Shown here piece after piece: positions 44,801 to 53,498 of a stretch of 64,000 nt of DNA. Source of the stretch: Sphingomonas sp. Leaf343 (GTDB taxonomy: Bacteria > Pseudomonadota > Alphaproteobacteria > Sphingomonadales > Sphingomonadaceae); assembly GCF_001423765.1 (NCBI RefSeq), contig NZ_LMPG01000001.1:6073-70072 (forward strand), given 5' to 3'. The notes under the pieces were generated by a model that did not search any database, was not told the origin of the DNA, and saw only the letters and a list, made by a program, of their open reading frames with translations. Numbering within the stretch: the stretch's first letter is position 1; the number at the start of each line of letters is the position of its first letter. The position numbers and the translations under genes were made by a program.

Positions 44801-46624
44801 ATGCGTCCTGCCATTGCCCTGATGTTTCTGCCCCTGATGCCGCTGGTTCAGGCGAGTGCGCCCGACCCGCTTCAGGCGGCTTCGGCCGGATCGACAGAGG
44901 CGCAGGACGCCGCGCTGCTGCAATTCCTCGACCGCGCCTATGACGAGCAACTGGCGCTCAGTCCCGAGGCGCAGACGCAACTCGGCTTCAAAACCGATTA
45001 CGGGAAGCTCGACGACTATACCGATGCCGCCGCGGTGCGATCGCGCGCGCTGGCGGAGCGGCAGCTGAAGGAGATGCGCGCGCGGTTCCGTCCTGAGCGA
45101 CTGGGGGAGAGCGCGCGGGTCAGCTATCGCCTGTTCGAATATCAGGTCGAGCGGGAAGGCGAGTCCTTTCCGTTCCGCAAGCTGCGGTTCCCGGTGTCGA
45201 CCAACGGCAGCCCGGCGGGCGACATCCCCGTGCTGCTCATCAACAATCACAAGGTCGACACCGTCGCCGATGCGCAGGCCTATATCTCCCGGTTGCGCGA
45301 AACCGAGCGGGTGATGCGCGAGGTTGCCGCGACGATGCGAGAGCAGGCGGCGGCGGGGATCATCCCCAACAAGGTCAATTTCGCGCCCGCCCGTGCCGAC
45401 GCGAAGGCGGTCATCACCGGCGCGCCGTTCGACAATGGTCCGGATTCGACCGTCATGGCCGATTTCCGCAAGAAGGTGACGGCGCTGAAGGCACCCGATG
45501 CGACCAGGGCGAAGCTGCTGGCGGATGCGGGTGCGGCGCTGACCGGCCCGTTCCGCCGCGGCTACGACACGCTGTTCGCCGCGCTGGACGCGATCGAGCC
45601 GCTGTCGAAGGGCAACTTCGGCGCCTGGAGCCTGCCCAACGGCGCGGCCTATTATGCCGACCGGCTCAAGGGATCGACGACGACCGACCTGACCGCCGAC
45701 CAGATCCACGAACTCGGGCTTCGTCAGGTCGCGGCGATTCGTCAGGAGATGGAGGCGATCAGGCGGGAGGTCGGCTTCACCGGCACGCTGGAGCAGTTCT
45801 TCGACAGCATCCGCAGCGATCCGAAATTCAAATATCCGAATACCGCCGCCGGCCGCGAGGAGTATCTGGGCGATGCCCGCGCCGTCATCGCGTCGGTGAT
45901 GGTGGCCGCCCCGCGCTATTTCCGCGTGCTGCCCAAGGCACCTTTAGAGGTGCGCGCGGTGGAGAAGTGGCGGGAGGGCACCGCGTCGACCGCCTTCTAC
46001 AACCCGCCCTCCGCCGACGGATCGCGGCCGGGCATCTATTACGTCAACCTCGCCGACATGAACCAGACGCAGAAGGTGCAGGTCGCCGGCATCGCCGCGC
46101 ACGAGGGCGCGCCGGGCCACCATTTCCAGATCGCGCGCCAGCAGGAGATGACCGGCATTCCCAAGTTCCGCAAGTTCGGCGGCTACGGCGCCTATGTCGA
46201 GGGATGGGGCCTGTATTCGGAGCGGCTGGCGAACGAAATGGGCGTGTACAAGGACCCCTATGCGCGGTTCGGCATGCTCTCGCTGCAGGTCTGGCGCGCG
46301 ATCCGGCTGGTGCTCGACACCGGCATCCACTCCAAACGCTGGACGCGCGAACAGGCGGTCGCGTACTTCAAGGCGAACAGCTCGGTGTCGGAGAAGGACA
46401 TCGGCCGCGAGGTCGACCGGTATTTCAACTGGCCGGGTCAGGCGACCAGCTACATGGTCGGGCAGCTCAAGATCGCCGAGCTGCGCAAGCGGGCGGAGCA
46501 GGCGCTGGGGCCGAAGTTCGACATCCGCGACTTCCACGAAGCGGTGCTGAGCCAGGGGGCGCTGCCGCTCGCGGTGCTGGAGGAGCAGGTCGACCGCTAC
46601 ATCGCCGCGACGAAGGCGAAGTAG
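44801..46624 (+). CDS. DUF885 family exported metallopeptidase-like protein
   Basis: A 607-aa protein with a short signal peptide (MRPAIALMFLPLMPLVQAS). The zinc-binding motif is HEGAPGHH at residues 434-441, with a downstream GWGLYSERLANEMG that supplies the third ligand glutamate, as in M3/M32-like helical peptidases. DUF885 members are mostly uncharacterised periplasmic peptidases. The start at ATG 44801 follows AAGGAGTCTCCG; the frame stays open far upstream but overlaps the L,D-transpeptidase gene. A REP-like repeat lies just after the stop. Confidence 0.88.
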   Translation: MRPAIALMFLPLMPLVQASAPDPLQAASAGSTEAQDAALLQFLDRAYDEQLALSPEAQTQLGFKTDYGKLDDYTDAAAVRSRALAERQLKEMRARFRPERLGESARVSYRLFEYQVEREGESFPFRKLRFPVSTNGSPAGDIPVLLINNHKVDTVADAQAYISRLRETERVMREVAATMREQAAAGIIPNKVNFAPARADAKAVITGAPFDNGPDSTVMADFRKKVTALKAPDATRAKLLADAGAALTGPFRRGYDTLFAALDAIEPLSKGNFGAWSLPNGAAYYADRLKGSTTTDLTADQIHELGLRQVAAIRQEMEAIRREVGFTGTLEQFFDSIRSDPKFKYPNTAAGREEYLGDARAVIASVMVAAPRYFRVLPKAPLEVRAVEKWREGTASTAFYNPPSADGSRPGIYYVNLADMNQTQKVQVAGIAAHEGAPGHHFQIARQQEMTGIPKFRKFGGYGAYVEGWGLYSERLANEMGVYKDPYARFGMLSLQVWRAIRLVLDTGIHSKRWTREQAVAYFKANSSVSEKDIGREVDRYFNWPGQATSYMVGQLKIAELRKRAEQALGPKFDIRDFHEAVLSQGALPLAVLEEQVDRYIAATKAK

Positions 46625-46652
46625 GGGGCTGCCTATCAGCGCCCATTCCCCT

Positions 46653-46737
46653 CCCCGGCGAAGGCCGGGGTCCAGTTGCAGCTGACCTCATGAGTCTCAA
46701 TGAACTCACCGCGACTGGACCCCGGCCTTCGCCGGGG
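46653..46737. repeat. REP-like palindromic element between convergent genes
   Basis: Two perfectly inverted 24-bp arms (46653-46676 and 46714-46737) are separated by 37 bases. Each arm itself folds: CCCCGGC paired with GCCGGGG around a GAAG loop. Weaker C-rich/G-rich flanks extend the symmetry to about 46643-46750. This matches the short repeats scattered between genes in sphingomonads. It lies between the convergent DUF885 and DUF1080 genes, where it can serve as a two-way terminator. Confidence 0.85.
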
Positions 46738-46772
46738 AAGTGGGGGTGGGCCGCAGCTCTCCCCCCACAAGA

Positions 46773-47627
46773 TCACTTCAGCTCGCGGATCCAGATCGAG
46801 CGGTAGCTGATCGGCGCGCTGGGGTCGCCGTGATCCTGCAACTTGATCGGGGCCGGTCCATGCGCCTTGTAGCGGGGTGCGCCGATGTAGGCCGTCTCGC
46901 CTTTCAGCGCGACATGGTCCTGCACCAGCACGCCGTTGATGAAGGCGGTGACATAGGCGGGGCTGGTCACCGATCCGTCCGCGGCGAACACCGGCGCGGT
47001 CCAGATCACGTCGTAGCTCTGCCATTCGCCCGGCGCGCGGACCGGGTTCGCGAGCGGTGCGAACTGCTTGTAGATCGCGCCCGCCTGACCGTTGACATAG
47101 GTCTTGTTGCGATAGCTATCCATGATCTGGAGCTCGTACCCGTTGTCGCCGTCGCCGGTCGACGCCAGGAACAGTCCGCTATTGCCGCGGGCCTGTCCCT
47201 CGCCGGTGATGTTCGCCGGCACCTTCCACTCCAGATGCACCTGATAGTTGCGGAAGCTGCGTTTGGTCTGGATGTTGCCGGTCCCCTTCTTCACGGTCAG
47301 CACCCCGTCCGCGACGGTCCACTTCGCCGCACCCTTGTCCTTGGTCGAGACCCATTCGTTCAGGTCCTTGCCGTCGAACAGCACGATCGCGTCGGAGGGG
47401 GCGGGGGTCGTGGTCGCCGGGCCGGGAACGATCACCGGCACTTCGGGTGCCCAGACCTCGGTATCCTCGGGTCGGCCGGCGGGGGCGGCCTGTGCGGCGG
47501 AAGCCGCAATCGCGCTGGGCGCTGCGGGCGCTGCCTTCGCGGCGGGTGCAGCCTGCGGCTGCGGGGTAGCGGCGGCGATGCCGGTCAAGGCGATTGCAGC
47601 GGCGGCACACGCGATCATAGCTTCCAT
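46773..47627 (-). CDS. DUF1080 (3-keto-disaccharide hydrolase-type) exported protein
   Basis: A 284-aa protein. The signal peptide (MIACAAAAIALTGIAAA) is followed by an Ala/Pro-rich spacer to about 80. The jelly-roll DUF1080 domain runs to the end: FDGKDLNEWVS, WTVADGVLTV, NSGLFLASTG, GYELQIMDSY, APGEWQSYDVIWTAP, with the closing YRSIWIREL. The family includes 3-keto-glycoside hydrolases that split sugars already oxidised at C3, usually by Gfo/Idh/MocA enzymes. ATG 47627 was chosen because CAGGA precedes it and the signal peptide follows. It is divergent from the symporter gene. Confidence 0.9.
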   Translation of the reverse strand: MEAMIACAAAAIALTGIAAATPQPQAAPAAKAAPAAPSAIAASAAQAAPAGRPEDTEVWAPEVPVIVPGPATTTPAPSDAIVLFDGKDLNEWVSTKDKGAAKWTVADGVLTVKKGTGNIQTKRSFRNYQVHLEWKVPANITGEGQARGNSGLFLASTGDGDNGYELQIMDSYRNKTYVNGQAGAIYKQFAPLANPVRAPGEWQSYDVIWTAPVFAADGSVTSPAYVTAFINGVLVQDHVALKGETAYIGAPRYKAHGPAPIKLQDHGDPSAPISYRSIWIRELK

Positions 47628-47792
47628 TCCTGACCCTACTCCTGTCCGACGACGATCGGTATCCGCCGCCCTTGGTAATCGCTTCGATTTCGCCGTCATA
47701 GTCGAACGCGGATCGTCTGCGTAGCCAAAGCTGCGGCATCGTATCGCCCCGCCGCCCGTTACCGTCTGGCGCGACCGGGACGATAAGCCACG

Positions 47793-48791
47793 ATGTTCAA
47801 ACGTATAGACCGTTACAGCCTGCTGCTGATCGCCACCGTCGTGCTCGCGTCGGTGCTACCATGTCGCGGCGTCGTCGCGACCGTGCTGGGCTATGCGACG
47901 GAGGGTGCGATCGCGCTGCTGTTCTTCCTGCACGGCGCGAAGCTGTCGCGCGCGGCGATCGTGCAGGGGCTGACGAACTGGCGGTTGCACCTGCTGGTGC
48001 TGGCGATCACGTTCGCGCTGTTTCCGATGTTCGGGCTGGCGGCGCACGGGGTCGCCGGCCAGGTGCTGGCGCCCTCGCTGGCGAGCGGGCTGTTGTTCCT
48101 GACGCTGTTGCCGTCGACGGTGCAGTCGTCGATCGCCTTCACCTCGATCGCGCGCGGCAACGTGCCGGCGGCGGTGTGCAGCGCCTCCGCGTCCAACCTG
48201 CTCGGCATCCTGTTCACGCCCCTGCTCGTCGCGCTGCTGATGGCCGGGCAGGCCGGAGGGGCGGGTGGCGTGTCCGGCGACGAGGTCTGGACGATCGTCT
48301 TCCAGCTGCTGGTGCCGTTCGTCGCCGGACACCTGTCGCGGCCATTGACTGCCGGGTTCGTGGAGCGGCGCAAGGCGATGCTGTCCTATGTCGATCGCGG
48401 ATCGATCCTGCTGGTCGTCTACACCGCGTTCAGCGCGGCGGTGGTGGAGGGGCTGTGGACGCGCGTACCGGTGTGGCAACTGGCGCTGGTGTTCCTGTTC
48501 TGCGCGCTGCTGCTCGCGGCGGCGATGCTGACGACGAGCGCCCTGACCCGGCGTCTGAAGTTCGACCGCGCCGATGCGATCGCCATCCTGTTCTGCGGAT
48601 CGAAGAAGAGTCTGGCGGCGGGCGTGCCGATGGCCGGCGTGCTGTTCTCCCCCGCGGAGGTCGGCGCGGTGATCCTGCCGCTGATGATCTTCCACCAGTT
48701 GCAGTTGCTGGTCTGCGCGAATCTAGCGCAGCGCCATGCCGACACCGCCCCACGCGAGGAGGATGTCGAGGATGCGGTGATCGCCAGCTAA
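47793..48791 (+). CDS. bile acid:sodium symporter-family transporter (YfeH-like)
   Basis: A 332-aa inner-membrane protein with about ten hydrophobic segments. It has the BASS/SBF family traits GAKLSRAAIVQGLTNWRLH near the first third, LPSTVQSSIAFTSIARGN (the discontinuous sodium-site helix) and FCGSKKSLAAGVPMAGVLF in the second half. YfeH-type members are thought to carry organic anions with sodium; the substrate is unknown. The start at ATG 47793 is the only good one. It lies 165 bases from the divergent DUF1080 gene and shares its promoter gap. Confidence 0.88.
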   Translation: MFKRIDRYSLLLIATVVLASVLPCRGVVATVLGYATEGAIALLFFLHGAKLSRAAIVQGLTNWRLHLLVLAITFALFPMFGLAAHGVAGQVLAPSLASGLLFLTLLPSTVQSSIAFTSIARGNVPAAVCSASASNLLGILFTPLLVALLMAGQAGGAGGVSGDEVWTIVFQLLVPFVAGHLSRPLTAGFVERRKAMLSYVDRGSILLVVYTAFSAAVVEGLWTRVPVWQLALVFLFCALLLAAAMLTTSALTRRLKFDRADAIAILFCGSKKSLAAGVPMAGVLFSPAEVGAVILPLMIFHQLQLLVCANLAQRHADTAPREEDVEDAVIAS

Positions 48792-48982
48792 AGACGGATC
48801 CTGCCGGCGACGAGGCGCGGCTGGAACGGGGCGTCGGCGCGGACAACGAGGCGGACGTCGACGAGGGTGAAGACGGCGGCGCGCGCACGATATAGATTCA
48901 CGTTAGGGTCACGCTTGCCGGACTAACGCCGGCTGGGTATCGCCGCCCGTCCCGCAACCTGTCTGCCAGAGCCCGAACGCCT

Positions 48983-49453
48983 ATGCCGATGCTGTCGGCG
49001 CGCATCGCCCTTGCCGCGCTTCTCCTTCCGGCCGCCTGTTCCAGCGGCGACACGTTCGGCAACGACACCGACGCGACACCGCGCGTCACGCTCCGCAATT
49101 TGACCGCCGCGACGTCGGCACCGGCGCGCGGGGACGATATCGGCACTTTGATCCCCACGCCGTCCGACACGCAGTCGCGCTATTACCTGCTGTGGCAGCG
49201 CAAGCCGCTGATGACGGGCAAGCTGGTGGCGGTGATCCGGCAGGAACGCGGCGGTCGCGTCGCCTATGCGCGGGTCGGGGTGAGTTGCCCGCAGCGGCTG
49301 TTCCACATCCTGGGCGTCGGCAACCGGCGGTCGTTCGCGGAAACCGCGATCGCCTATGACGGCCCGCTGCGGTCGATCGAGGGGCTACCGCTGCGCGAAG
49401 ATCTGGCGACCTATGTCTGCGCCGCCGCGGGGACACCGCTCGCACCGCGATAG
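48983..49453 (+). CDS. hypothetical lipoprotein
   Basis: A 156-aa protein with a lipoprotein signal (ARIALAALLLPAACSSG), Cys19 or its neighbour being the modified residue. The mature domain is mixed alpha/beta (YYLLWQRKPLMTGKLVAVIRQERGG, VAYARVGVSCPQRLFHILGVGN) with two further cysteines. I do not recognise the family. It ends one base before the converging gene at 49455. Confidence 0.65.
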   Translation: MPMLSARIALAALLLPAACSSGDTFGNDTDATPRVTLRNLTAATSAPARGDDIGTLIPTPSDTQSRYYLLWQRKPLMTGKLVAVIRQERGGRVAYARVGVSCPQRLFHILGVGNRRSFAETAIAYDGPLRSIEGLPLREDLATYVCAAAGTPLAPR

Positions 49454-49454
49454 G

Positions 49455-49898
49455 TCACCCGGGTTCGTTCAGGATCGCCTCGACCGCGTCGACTGTGATC
49501 CCGAACGCACCCGCCAGCCCCGACGGCGATGCGCCGCGCCTGGCCAGTTCGCGCATCCGGCCGGCATCGACGACAGTGGTATAGGACCGCGTATCCCGCT
49601 GTTCGCGGACGACATCCTTGCGCCCCGACGAACGGTGGCGCCGGGCCGCCTCGGCGTGCGGATCGCCCGTGGCACGCAATCGTTCCTGCTCCCGCCGCTC
49701 CTCGCGGGCCTGTTCGCGTGCGACGGCGTCCGCGTCGCGGCTCGCGGTCCGGGCTTCGATGCGTTGCGCCATCAGGATGGATCGCTCGCCGGCGCGGACC
49801 TCGCGGGCTTTGGCCCGCTCCGTAGCGCGATCCTCGGGGCTGGCATTGGTTCGTACCCGGAAGCCGTTCGACGGGGACGCGCCCCAGCTCTTGTCCAC
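49455..49898 (-). CDS. hypothetical charged coiled-coil protein
   Basis: A 147-aa cytosolic protein. Residues 20-95 form a highly charged helix rich in Arg, Glu and Ala (ATERAKAREVRAGERSILM, AREQAREERREQERLRATG). The last 35 residues, GRMRELARRGASPSGLAGAF..VDAVEAILN, look like a helix-turn-helix of the kind found in small DNA-binding or terminase-small-subunit-like proteins. No family assigned. It lies between a converging lipoprotein gene and tRNA-Arg. Confidence 0.6.
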   Translation of the reverse strand: MDKSWGASPSNGFRVRTNASPEDRATERAKAREVRAGERSILMAQRIEARTASRDADAVAREQAREERREQERLRATGDPHAEAARRHRSSGRKDVVREQRDTRSYTTVVDAGRMRELARRGASPSGLAGAFGITVDAVEAILNEPG

Positions 49899-49938
49899 GC
49901 GAAGCCTCCGCGTCCTGCCTCGATTGCGGGATGTCCAG

Positions 49939-50015
49939 TGGTGCGCCCGGAACGATTCGAACGTCCGACCCTCAGATTCGTAGTCTGATGCTCTATCCAG
50001 CTGAGCTACGGGCGC
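49939..50015 (-). tRNA. tRNA-Arg (ACG)
   Basis: A 77-base cloverleaf on the minus strand with CCA encoded (49939-49941). Acceptor GCGCCCG pairs with CGGGCGC, and the anticodon stem-loop CAGACTACGAATCTG carries ACG. The T arm is GGACGTTCGAATCGTTCC. A34 would be deaminated to inosine to read CGU, CGC and CGA, the major Arg codons of this high-GC genome. Confidence 0.96.
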
Positions 50016-50159
50016 CTGGAAGCTGCGCGCCTAATCGCGGCGGGGCGGCGGCGCAAGTATCTTGTGGCGGATGCCGCCATTTCGGCATCCTGGCGGGTCG
50101 GCTGCGGATCGCCCCGGACGGCTACGGAACGTCCCGCCCCGTCGGGTTTTCTAATCTGA

Positions 50160-51239
50160 ATGAATATAGGGGGTTATCAGGGGCATCGGATCGCCGTCGC
50201 ATTGCCGGCGAGGGATGAGGAGGCGGATCTGCCGGCCTGCCTCGCGGCGCTGGACGATGCCGCCAGCCGTCATGGCGGGCCGGTGACGGTCGTGGTGGTC
50301 GCCAACAACTGCCGGGATCGGACCGCCGCCATCCTCCAGACCGTCCGTTTGCGTCATGCCATGTTGCGCTGGTCGGCGGTGTCGCTGCTGCCCGATCATC
50401 GTCACGCGGGCTGGGCACGGCGGCTGGCGTTCGACGCCGCCGCCGATCATCTTTGCCGGCCGACCGATATCCTCGTCTCGACCGATGCGGATACGGAGGT
50501 CGCGCCCGACTGGCTGGTGCGGACGGTCGCGCGCATCGATGCCGGGGCCGATGCGGTCGCCGGGCGCGCGCTGACCCGCCGGGCGGACCGCGCCGCGTTG
50601 GGACGTCGCGCAGTGGACCGGCTCAACCTGCTCGGCCGCTATTACACCGCGCTCGACTGGCTGCGGGCGGATACGGAGCGCGACGCGCACGATGTCTGGC
50701 CGCGCCATCATTACGAAGGGGGCGCGAGCATCGCGCTGACGCTGGACCTGTATCGCCGGATCGGCGGTGCGCCCACCCCGTCGCTGGCGGAGGATCGCGC
50801 GCTGTTCGATGCCGTGCGCCGCGCCGGCGGGCGGGTGCGCCACCCAGTCGACGTTCGGGTCTTCACATCCAGCCGCACGCAGGGGCGGGCACCGGGCGGC
50901 ATGGCCGACGCCTTCGCACAGTGGATCGCGCAGGGTGACGACGATCCGCTGCACGAAACCTATGCCTTTCCCGCCGCGCTCGATCCCGCATCAGCAGGAG
51001 CTGAGGACCGGCTCAGTTTCCGGACGCTGCCTGCCGCCGTCCGGGCTGCGGGCGCGACGATCCGCGCGCGCCGGTCAGCGACGCCGCCACAGGTCGAGCC
51101 GATACTGCTCTCGTCGATCCCGGGTGACGACATCGACCGCATCGCCCAGCCGCTGCCGCAGTTCGGCGACGGCGTCGTCCCCGGACTTGGGATAGTCGGT
51201 ATCCCCGGTCCAGTGGACGAGCAGCACATGCCCGCCTGA
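50160..51239 (+). CDS. family 2 glycosyltransferase
   Basis: A 359-aa inverting glycosyltransferase with a GT-A fold. The start is IAVALPARDEEADLPACLAAL, then VVVVANNCRDRT, the metal/nucleotide DxD motif VSTDADTEV (Asp109, Asp111), and the acceptor-site motif EDRALFDAVRRAG. There is no membrane segment. The domain ends near residue 300. The last 55 residues lie opposite the 3' end of the converging methyltransferase gene and read like an antisense extension. Neighbours (methyltransferase, PIG-L deacetylase, acyl-CoA dehydrogenase-like protein) suggest a shared small-glycolipid or saccharide pathway. Confidence 0.87.
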   Translation: MNIGGYQGHRIAVALPARDEEADLPACLAALDDAASRHGGPVTVVVVANNCRDRTAAILQTVRLRHAMLRWSAVSLLPDHRHAGWARRLAFDAAADHLCRPTDILVSTDADTEVAPDWLVRTVARIDAGADAVAGRALTRRADRAALGRRAVDRLNLLGRYYTALDWLRADTERDAHDVWPRHHYEGGASIALTLDLYRRIGGAPTPSLAEDRALFDAVRRAGGRVRHPVDVRVFTSSRTQGRAPGGMADAFAQWIAQGDDDPLHETYAFPAALDPASAGAEDRLSFRTLPAAVRAAGATIRARRSATPPQVEPILLSSIPGDDIDRIAQPLPQFGDGVVPGLGIVGIPGPVDEQHMPA

Positions 51240-51656
51240 CGGCAGCGCCCCACGCAGATAGTCGGCGAGCCGCGCCAGATCGGCATCGTCCCAGTAATAG
51301 ATCACCTCCGACAGCAGGATCAGATCGAATCGGCCATCGGGCGCCTCCGCCGGCAATCGGCGTTGCGCGAAGCTGACGTTCGACAATGCGGCGCACCGCT
51401 CCGCCGCGGCGGCGAGCGCGGTCTGCGATACGTCGACCGCGAGCAGCCGGTCGCAATGCCCGGCCAGCAGCTCCGTCAGGACGCCGTTGGCGCAGCCGAC
51501 CTCCAGCATCGATCCGACCCGCGGCTGCGGCAGGCTGGCGAGCGTGTGGTCGTATTTCTCGCGCTCATAGGGGCTGGTTGCGAAATGCCACGGGTCGCCC
51601 TGATCGCGGTACAGGGCCTCGAACCAGCCGGGTTCGATCGAGTGTTCACGGCGCAT
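51075..51656 (-). CDS. class I SAM-dependent methyltransferase (NodS-like)
   Basis: A 193-aa methyltransferase. The SAM-binding motif I is MLEVGCANGVLTELL (about 50-64), followed by LLAVDVSQTAL (motif II) and FDLILLSEVIYYW (motif IV). The N-terminal WFEALYRDQGDPWHFATSPYE is characteristic of the NodS-type group that methylates amino groups on saccharides. ATG 51656 overlaps the PIG-L stop by about ten bases, showing coupling to the deacetylase. N-methylation of the amine freed by that deacetylase is a natural pathway guess. In some bacteria the two domains are fused in one protein. Confidence 0.9.
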   Translation of the reverse strand: MRREHSIEPGWFEALYRDQGDPWHFATSPYEREKYDHTLASLPQPRVGSMLEVGCANGVLTELLAGHCDRLLAVDVSQTALAAAAERCAALSNVSFAQRRLPAEAPDGRFDLILLSEVIYYWDDADLARLADYLRGALPSGGHVLLVHWTGDTDYPKSGDDAVAELRQRLGDAVDVVTRDRREQYRLDLWRRR

Positions 51657-52389
51657 CGCGGGGCTCCAGCAGCAGGATGTGGGTCGCATCGACCAGCCGC
51701 CGCATCGATCGCGGCAGGACGAACCGGTCTGCGGCTCCGGCGATGCGGCCGCCGAGCTGCGTGCGATGACAGGCCAGCGCGCGACGCTGATGCCCGCGCC
51801 AGAGCGCGACCGGCAGGGCGACGGCCCGCATCGCGCGCAGCCGGGTCGTCAGGTCCGGCAACGTCCATGCCCAGACGCCGTAGAAACGCGGCGCGATACC
51901 CGTCCGCCGCCCGACCTCCCGCGCCAGCGCCGCCGCCGCCTCGTGGTCGCAATGCGGATCGGCATCCCAGCTCGCGACGATGTTGTGGATGCGGCGCGCA
52001 CGGCAGAGCGCGACGAGCCGGCGTACCGTCGTCTCGAACGCGGTGGAGCCGGCCGGCGGCGGCGCGGCATCGCGCCATCCGAGCGCGACCGGCGTTGTCT
52101 TCAGCCTTAGCGCGCGCAGCGCGGCGCCGGCCTCTCGCGCGCGGACGCCTGCGACGCGGCGCGCGCTCCATCCGGGTGCGCCGACATGGCTGCCCGACCC
52201 ATCGGTCAGGAACGCCACCGTCACCTCTCCACCCGCCGCCGCCAGTGCCGCGATCAGGCCGCCGGCCCCCAGAGTCTCGTCGTCCGGATGCGGTGCGATC
52301 ACCAGCCAGCCGCCGCTCCGGACAGCCTCCGCGATCGATGACGACCGCGCCCGTCGCATCATTCGCGCCCGGTCCCGCCAGCCGGGCAT
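51646..52389 (-). CDS. PIG-L family N-deacetylase
   Basis: A 247-aa zinc deacetylase of the LmbE/PIG-L fold. The AHPDDE-type motif is APHPDDETLGAGG with His34, Asp36 and Asp37, and the third zinc ligand region is DPHCDHEAAA. Members remove N-acetyl groups from GlcNAc-type saccharides. ATG 52389 overlaps the acyl-CoA dehydrogenase stop (TGATG), and its own stop overlaps the methyltransferase start, so the three genes form one translationally coupled operon. Confidence 0.92.
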   Translation of the reverse strand: MPGWRDRARMMRRARSSSIAEAVRSGGWLVIAPHPDDETLGAGGLIAALAAAGGEVTVAFLTDGSGSHVGAPGWSARRVAGVRAREAGAALRALRLKTTPVALGWRDAAPPPAGSTAFETTVRRLVALCRARRIHNIVASWDADPHCDHEAAAALAREVGRRTGIAPRFYGVWAWTLPDLTTRLRAMRAVALPVALWRGHQRRALACHRTQLGGRIAGAADRFVLPRSMRRLVDATHILLLEPRDAP

Positions 52390-53498
52390 CACCACCAGGG
52401 GTCGTCGCCCCAGCGATCCGCCTCCAGCCACGCGGCGGCGGCGCGGTCGCGCGCCTGATCGGGCACCGGCTGACGCAGATACAGGCCGAGATCGCGAGTG
52501 ATGCGATCGACCCGGCTGCCCGCGACGAAGGACGCGGTGCCGATCGCCCGCGCGGCTCCCTCCATGACCGACAGGCCCGCATCCTCGACGATGCCGCGCG
52601 TCATCATCACGCACCCGATCGCCTCCGGCCGCGCGGCCTCCGCCAGCGTGGCGGCGCGGGCGACCCATTGTCCCGCCGATCGCGTCGCCGCCACCGCCGC
52701 GCCGAAGCGGACGCGCTGGATCGGATCGCCGCCCTTGCCGGTCGCGACCAGATGATCGCGCCAGTGCCGCACCAGCGCCTCGATCGCACCGAGCTGCACC
52801 GCCGTGAAGCGCCACGCACCCGCCGAAAAGCGCGGCTCCCGCTCGTAATCGCCCGGCTGGCCGATCAGCGCCTCCGGCGGCACGATCATCCCGTCGAAAT
52901 CGAACAGGCCGCTGACCGTGCCGCGCATCCCGCGCACCTGCCACGCCGAATCGTCGACGCGATCGGTCTGCCCGGCGATGTCGACCAGCACCATCTGTTT
53001 GGTCCCGTCCGGCCATCTGGCGGTGATGAGCGCGCGGTCGAGGTGGCCGGCCCCGGTCGCGAAACTCTTCGCGCCCGTCAGCCGAAATCCACCCTCGCAC
53101 GGGGCCAGCGTCATGCCCGGCGGCGGTTCGGTGTTCCACACCCCGAAGCTGCGCGACGCGGCGAGATCGTCGTGCAACACAGATCGCTGCTCGTCCGTGC
53201 CATAGGCCTCCACCAGCTGCACCGCATTGACGTGCCCCTCGTAGATGCGGCCGAGGCTGAGGTCGGCCCCGCCGATCCGCCGCAGCACGACGAGCAGATC
53301 GCGGGTCGCCGGTTCGTCGAGCAGGGAGGCGAACGCCCGCAACGCGCCCGTCCGGCTCAGCTCCGCCAGCCGTTCGGCCGGGAAGACCTCCGGTCCGTTG
53401 CCATGGTCCCATCGCGTCGCCGCGTCGCGCACATGCGCGACGATGTCGGCGGTCGGGGTGCGATCCGCGGTCGGCATGGCGGTTTCGTGGTCGATCAT
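52389..53498 (-). CDS. acyl-CoA dehydrogenase-like flavoprotein
   Basis: A 369-aa protein of the acyl-CoA dehydrogenase fold: an N-terminal helical domain (FPAERLAELSRTGALRAF, GGADLSLGRIYEGHV), a central beta domain (FGVWNTEPPPGMTL, LTGAKSFATGAGHLDRALI) and a C-terminal helical bundle (ITRDLGLYLRQPVPDQARD). The usual catalytic Glu is not obvious, and FAD binding is inferred from fold only. Related proteins act as flavin-dependent monooxygenases or dehydrogenases in secondary pathways. It is first in the operon with PIG-L deacetylase and methyltransferase. The 369-aa length is normal. Confidence 0.85.
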   Translation of the reverse strand: MIDHETAMPTADRTPTADIVAHVRDAATRWDHGNGPEVFPAERLAELSRTGALRAFASLLDEPATRDLLVVLRRIGGADLSLGRIYEGHVNAVQLVEAYGTDEQRSVLHDDLAASRSFGVWNTEPPPGMTLAPCEGGFRLTGAKSFATGAGHLDRALITARWPDGTKQMVLVDIAGQTDRVDDSAWQVRGMRGTVSGLFDFDGMIVPPEALIGQPGDYEREPRFSAGAWRFTAVQLGAIEALVRHWRDHLVATGKGGDPIQRVRFGAAVAATRSAGQWVARAATLAEAARPEAIGCVMMTRGIVEDAGLSVMEGAARAIGTASFVAGSRVDRITRDLGLYLRQPVPDQARDRAAAAWLEADRWGDDPWW

